Shown here: one piece after another, positions 13,821 to 16,317 of the stretch | Numbering within the stretch: the stretch's first letter is position 1 | How the letters are laid out: the number at the start of each line of letters is the position of its first letter | Assembly: GCA_012798155.1 (NCBI GenBank) | Contig: JAAZNR010000634.1 | Span: forward strand, 1 to 16,317 | Length of the DNA: 16,317 nucleotides | Direction of reading: 5' to 3' | Source of the DNA: Thermogutta sp. | GTDB lineage: Bacteria; Planctomycetota; Planctomycetia; Pirellulales; Thermoguttaceae | Program-made: the position numbers and the translations under genes | Notes under the pieces: generated by a model | Database searches by the model: none | Told to the model about the DNA's origin: nothing | The model's input: only the letters and a program-made list of their open reading frames with translations

Positions 13821-15443
13821 ATGCAGGACTTCCGACCCAGGGATAGCTGGACGAGCCGGATCGGCGTCATCCTGGCCGTGACCGGGAGCGCGGTGGGACT
13901 GGGCAATTTTTTGCGATTTCCCGGTTTGGCGGCCAAATACGGCGGCGGCGCGTTCATGGTCGCCTATCTTTGCGCCTTCCTCCTGCTGGGCTTGCCCATC
14001 GCCTTTGCCGAGTGGTCCATGGGGCGTTACGGGGGGAGGCACGGCTTCAATTCCTCGCCGGGCATCTATCGCCTGGTCTGGAAAAGCCGCATCGCCCCGT
14101 ACTTCGGCATCCTGGCCATGATCGTCCCCGTCTGCATCTACATGTACTACGTGTATATCGAGGCCTGGTGTCTGGCTTATTCGGCGCGATACCTGTTTGG
14201 AAGGATGGATTTCGGCGCCGATCCCTCCGGTTACGAGCGGTTCTTCGCGCAATTCGTGGGAATCCACGCCCACGGCGAATCCTTGAGCACTCCCGGGGAG
14301 GGCCTCCTAGGCTCCGCCGTCTTCTTTCTGATCCTGTGTTTCGTGCTCAATTTCACGCTCATCTACCGCGGGCTGAGCAAGGGTATCGAGTGGTTCTGCC
14401 GCTGGGCCATGCCCGCCCTGGTCGTCTGTGGCCTTCTGGTGCTGATTCGCGTCCTGACGCTCGGCACGCCCGACCCCGCCAAGCCGGATCAAAACATCCT
14501 CAACGGCCTGGGTTACATGTGGAACCCGGTCAAACCCGGCACCACTTTTTGGCAGGAACTGGCCAACGCCGAGATGTGGATGGCGGCGGCAGGTCAGATT
14601 TTCTTTTCGCTCTCGGTCGGTTTCGGCATCATCATCACGTATGCCAGCTACGTCAAAAAGGACGACGACATCGCCCTTTCCTGTTTGACCGCCTGCGCCG
14701 GCAACGAGTTCTGCGAGGTGGCCCTGGGCGGTCTGATCACAGTGCCCGCGGCGTTCGTCTTTCTGGGGCCGCAAGTGGTCCAGAATCCGCCCGGCACCTT
14801 TGGATTGGGGTTCATGGCCTTGCCGCACGTCTTCAGCCAGATGCCGCTGGGCAATGTCGTCGGGTTTCTGTTCTTCTTCCTCTTGTTCCTGTCGGCCGTC
14901 ACCAGTTCGCTTTCCATGTTGCAACCGGCGGTGGCCTTCCTGGAGGAGGGTTTGGGGCTGCATCGCAAGGCCTCCGTCGCCCTGCTGGGCTTCATCACGG
15001 CCTTGGGATCTACCGGCGTGGTCTTCTTCTCCAAGGATTTGCTCGCCCTGGACACCCTCGACTTTTGGATCGGCACGTTCTGCCTGTACGCCCTGGCGGC
15101 GTTCCAGACCATTCTCTTCGGTTGGGTCTTGGGCGCGAAATCGGGCATGGCCGAGTTGCGACGCGGGGCGGAAATCCACATCCCCGAGTCCCTCCGCTAC
15201 GTCATCCAATACGTCACCCCAGTCTATCTTTTCGTGGTCTTCGGATTCTGGTTGCGACAGAATATCTTCGCCGCCGGCGCGGAGGGTCAACCGAATCGCC
15301 TGAGGCAACTCGTCACGGACCCGGTAGCGGCGGCGGTCATGATCTTCGTCGCGGCGGTGGCCGTCCTTTTCGGGCTTTTCATCGCCCAGGCCGTTCGCAA
15401 TTGGCGGCGAGCCGAGGCCGCCGCAGAGGAGGTGGCAATATGA
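13821..15443 (+). CDS. Sodium:neurotransmitter symporter family transporter
   Basis: A 540-residue LeuT-fold transporter of the NSS/SNF (SLC6-like) family, importing amino acids or related amines with sodium across the inner membrane. The N-terminal SRIGVILAVTGSAVGLGNFLRFP (12-34) is the family signature of TM1 with GNFLRFP at 28-34; the TM2 end GLPIAFAEWSMGRYGG carries the conserved glutamate E64. Eleven to twelve hydrophobic spans follow, including a long extracellular loop at about 130-160 and the TM6-like FFSLSVGFGIIITYASY (about 255-271). The ATG has only a loose AGGGA about 10 bases upstream. The stop overlaps the next start (ATGA), so it is coupled with its small subunit. The substrate is unknown; methionine or alanine is suggested by the small subunit's relatives. 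Confidence 0.92.
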   Translation: MQDFRPRDSWTSRIGVILAVTGSAVGLGNFLRFPGLAAKYGGGAFMVAYLCAFLLLGLPIAFAEWSMGRYGGRHGFNSSPGIYRLVWKSRIAPYFGILAMIVPVCIYMYYVYIEAWCLAYSARYLFGRMDFGADPSGYERFFAQFVGIHAHGESLSTPGEGLLGSAVFFLILCFVLNFTLIYRGLSKGIEWFCRWAMPALVVCGLLVLIRVLTLGTPDPAKPDQNILNGLGYMWNPVKPGTTFWQELANAEMWMAAAGQIFFSLSVGFGIIITYASYVKKDDDIALSCLTACAGNEFCEVALGGLITVPAAFVFLGPQVVQNPPGTFGLGFMALPHVFSQMPLGNVVGFLFFFLLFLSAVTSSLSMLQPAVAFLEEGLGLHRKASVALLGFITALGSTGVVFFSKDLLALDTLDFWIGTFCLYALAAFQTILFGWVLGAKSGMAELRRGAEIHIPESLRYVIQYVTPVYLFVVFGFWLRQNIFAAGAEGQPNRLRQLVTDPVAAAVMIFVAAVAVLFGLFIAQAVRNWRRAEAAAEEVAI

Positions 15444-15595
15444 CGCCGGGCGGCTGGATCGTGATGATTCTTTCGGTCGGCGGCGCCACCGCCCTTTTGG
15501 CGTGGTGCCTCTACAAGGTTTTGAGCACGCCCGGAAGCGAACAACACCTCCACGGTCAAGTGGACATGCACACGCCCGACATGGACTCGCCCTGA
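15440..15595 (+). CDS. Small membrane subunit of the NSS transporter
   Basis: A 51-residue protein: one transmembrane helix (about residues 5-25, GWIVMILSVGGATALLAWCLY) and a short polar tail containing HLHGQVDMHTPDMD. This matches in size and position the small subunits (MetS-like) that accompany methionine/alanine NSS importers. A strong GGAGG lies 7 bases before the ATG, inside the end of the transporter gene, and the ATGA overlap couples the two. The tail has three His and three Asp residues, an arrangement that could bind metal, but that is speculation. The frame ends 19 bases before the converging coaD. Confidence 0.8.
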   Translation: MTPGGWIVMILSVGGATALLAWCLYKVLSTPGSEQHLHGQVDMHTPDMDSP

Positions 15596-15614
15596 GACCG
15601 CCCGGCGGATGCGC

Positions 15615-16136
15615 TCAACAGGCGGGCGGGCCGCGGCGCTGCGCCATTTTGGCCCGCACGGCGCCCACCACGGCGGGCGGGAGAAATCGCGACAACTCCG
15701 CATCCGACGCCACCGGGGCGATCTCCTTGATCAAGGAGCTGGCAACGTGCGCCAACTCGCCGTCCGCGATCATGAACAGCGTCTCCACGTCGGGAGCCAA
15801 ACGCCGGTTGGCCATCATCATCGTGAATTCGGCGGCGATGTCGGTGATGGGGCGAACGCCGCGGATCATGACCCGGGCCCCGCATTCCCGCACGAAGTTT
15901 ACCGCCAAGCCGCGAAACGGGCGGATTTCCACGTTGCTCAAGCCCTCGGTCGCCCGGCGGATCAACTCGATCCTCTCCTCGGCGTCGAACATCGGATCTT
16001 TATGGATGTTGACGCCGATGCCCACGATCAAGCGGTCGAACAGCCGGCTCGCCCGCTCCATCACATTCAAATGCCCCAGCGTCACCGGATCGAAAGACCC
16101 GGGATAGACCGCAACTCGAGGGTTCGGCTCGGACAT
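15615..16136 (-). CDS. coaD: Pantetheine-phosphate adenylyltransferase
   Basis: A 173-residue CoaD (PPAT), the cytoplasmic enzyme that joins ATP and 4'-phosphopantetheine to dephospho-CoA in coenzyme A synthesis. Nucleotidyltransferase motifs are GSFDPVTLGH (13-22, with the catalytic T/H-x-G-H element ending at H22), RGVR (92-95) with the following EFTMMMANRRL (103-113), and the C-terminal ASSLIKEIA (132-140). The length is close to the family's usual 160-170 residues, with a short Pro-rich tail. The ATG at 16136 has AAGG about 10 bases upstream. Probably housekeeping; neighbours give no operon context. Confidence 0.96.
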   Translation of the reverse strand: MSEPNPRVAVYPGSFDPVTLGHLNVMERASRLFDRLIVGIGVNIHKDPMFDAEERIELIRRATEGLSNVEIRPFRGLAVNFVRECGARVMIRGVRPITDIAAEFTMMMANRRLAPDVETLFMIADGELAHVASSLIKEIAPVASDAELSRFLPPAVVGAVRAKMAQRRGPPAC

Positions 16137-16192
16137 GGAATTGCCGCCTTTCCATCCTGTCCCGTCGTAAGTTCGCGCCGCACGATTCCGCC

Positions 16193-16315
16193 CTAATCAT
16201 CGCTCCGCGGCAAGGCCTCTCCGTCCTGCCCGCGATCTCGGACCGAAGCATCGCGCAGCCTTTGCGCAAAGTACCCGAATCCGTAGGGAAATCTCCGGCA
16301 GATCAAATCGATGCC
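16193..16315 (-). CDS. Possible C-terminal end of a gene cut by the window edge
   Basis: The minus-strand frame enters from beyond the window and reads GIDLICRRFPYGFGYFAQRL, then a charged stretch, to a TAG at 16193-16195. The first half looks like folded protein sequence, but 40 codons open in GC-rich DNA is not significant alone. I do not recognise it. If real, it would lie 56 bases upstream of coaD on the same strand. Confidence 0.3.
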   Translation of the reverse strand, partial: GIDLICRRFPYGFGYFAQRLRDASVRDRGQDGEALPRSDD

Positions 16316-16317
16316 GT

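Noticed and set aside
13970..15439. Long plus-strand frame overlapping the transporter
   Set aside because: Only the last 51 codons (from 15440) are real; the rest is an out-of-frame shadow rich in Arg, His and Pro.

Overview
The window reads as part of a GC-rich chromosome from a planctomycete-like bacterium. The main pointers are a secreted DUF1598 protein (a family I know mainly from Planctomycetes), a SUF iron-sulfur operon headed by a SufR-type regulator, and intergenic DNA full of short dispersed hairpin repeats. The species cannot be named from this alone.

Layout. Positions 1-778 hold no convincing gene but contain a hairpin-rich repeat element. A CheX-like phosphatase (+) then converges with a secreted thioredoxin-like protein (-). 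A 730-base gap with short repeats and a perfect palindrome leads into the DUF1598 gene (+), which ends at a clear intrinsic terminator. From about 10.9 kb down to 4.2 kb, everything on the minus strand belongs to one iron-sulfur cluster region: sufR-like regulator, nuoB-like complex I subunit, sufC, sufB, sufD, a Rieske ferredoxin and a SufT/DUF59 protein. Several spacers of this operon carry small insertions: two MITE-like elements with terminal inverted repeats and target duplications, and three tandem repeats that all have a 20-base period.

Positions 11.0-13.8 kb look like the remains of a phage-defence locus. A second copy of the dispersed element abuts a C-terminal scrap of what looks like a PglX-type methyltransferase. 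This is followed by an intact AAA ATPase gene, an intact TOPRIM/DUF4276-like gene and a degenerate N-terminal scrap that resembles PglZ. All three junctions are 4-base ATGA overlaps. My reading is a BREX-type operon that lost most of pglX and pglZ but kept an ATPase-TOPRIM pair lodged between them. This is the most interesting part of the window.

The right end has a sodium:neurotransmitter-symporter family transporter with its tiny membrane partner subunit (+), converging with coaD (-), and possibly the tail of another minus-strand gene cut by the window edge.

How the genes work together. SufB, SufC and SufD form the scaffold and ATPase for Fe-S assembly, SufT-like proteins help deliver or mature clusters, and the SufR-like protein probably senses cluster status and represses the operon. 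NuoB and the Rieske protein are Fe-S clients encoded in the same transcription unit. No cysteine desulfurase (SufS) or SufU/SufE is present in the window.
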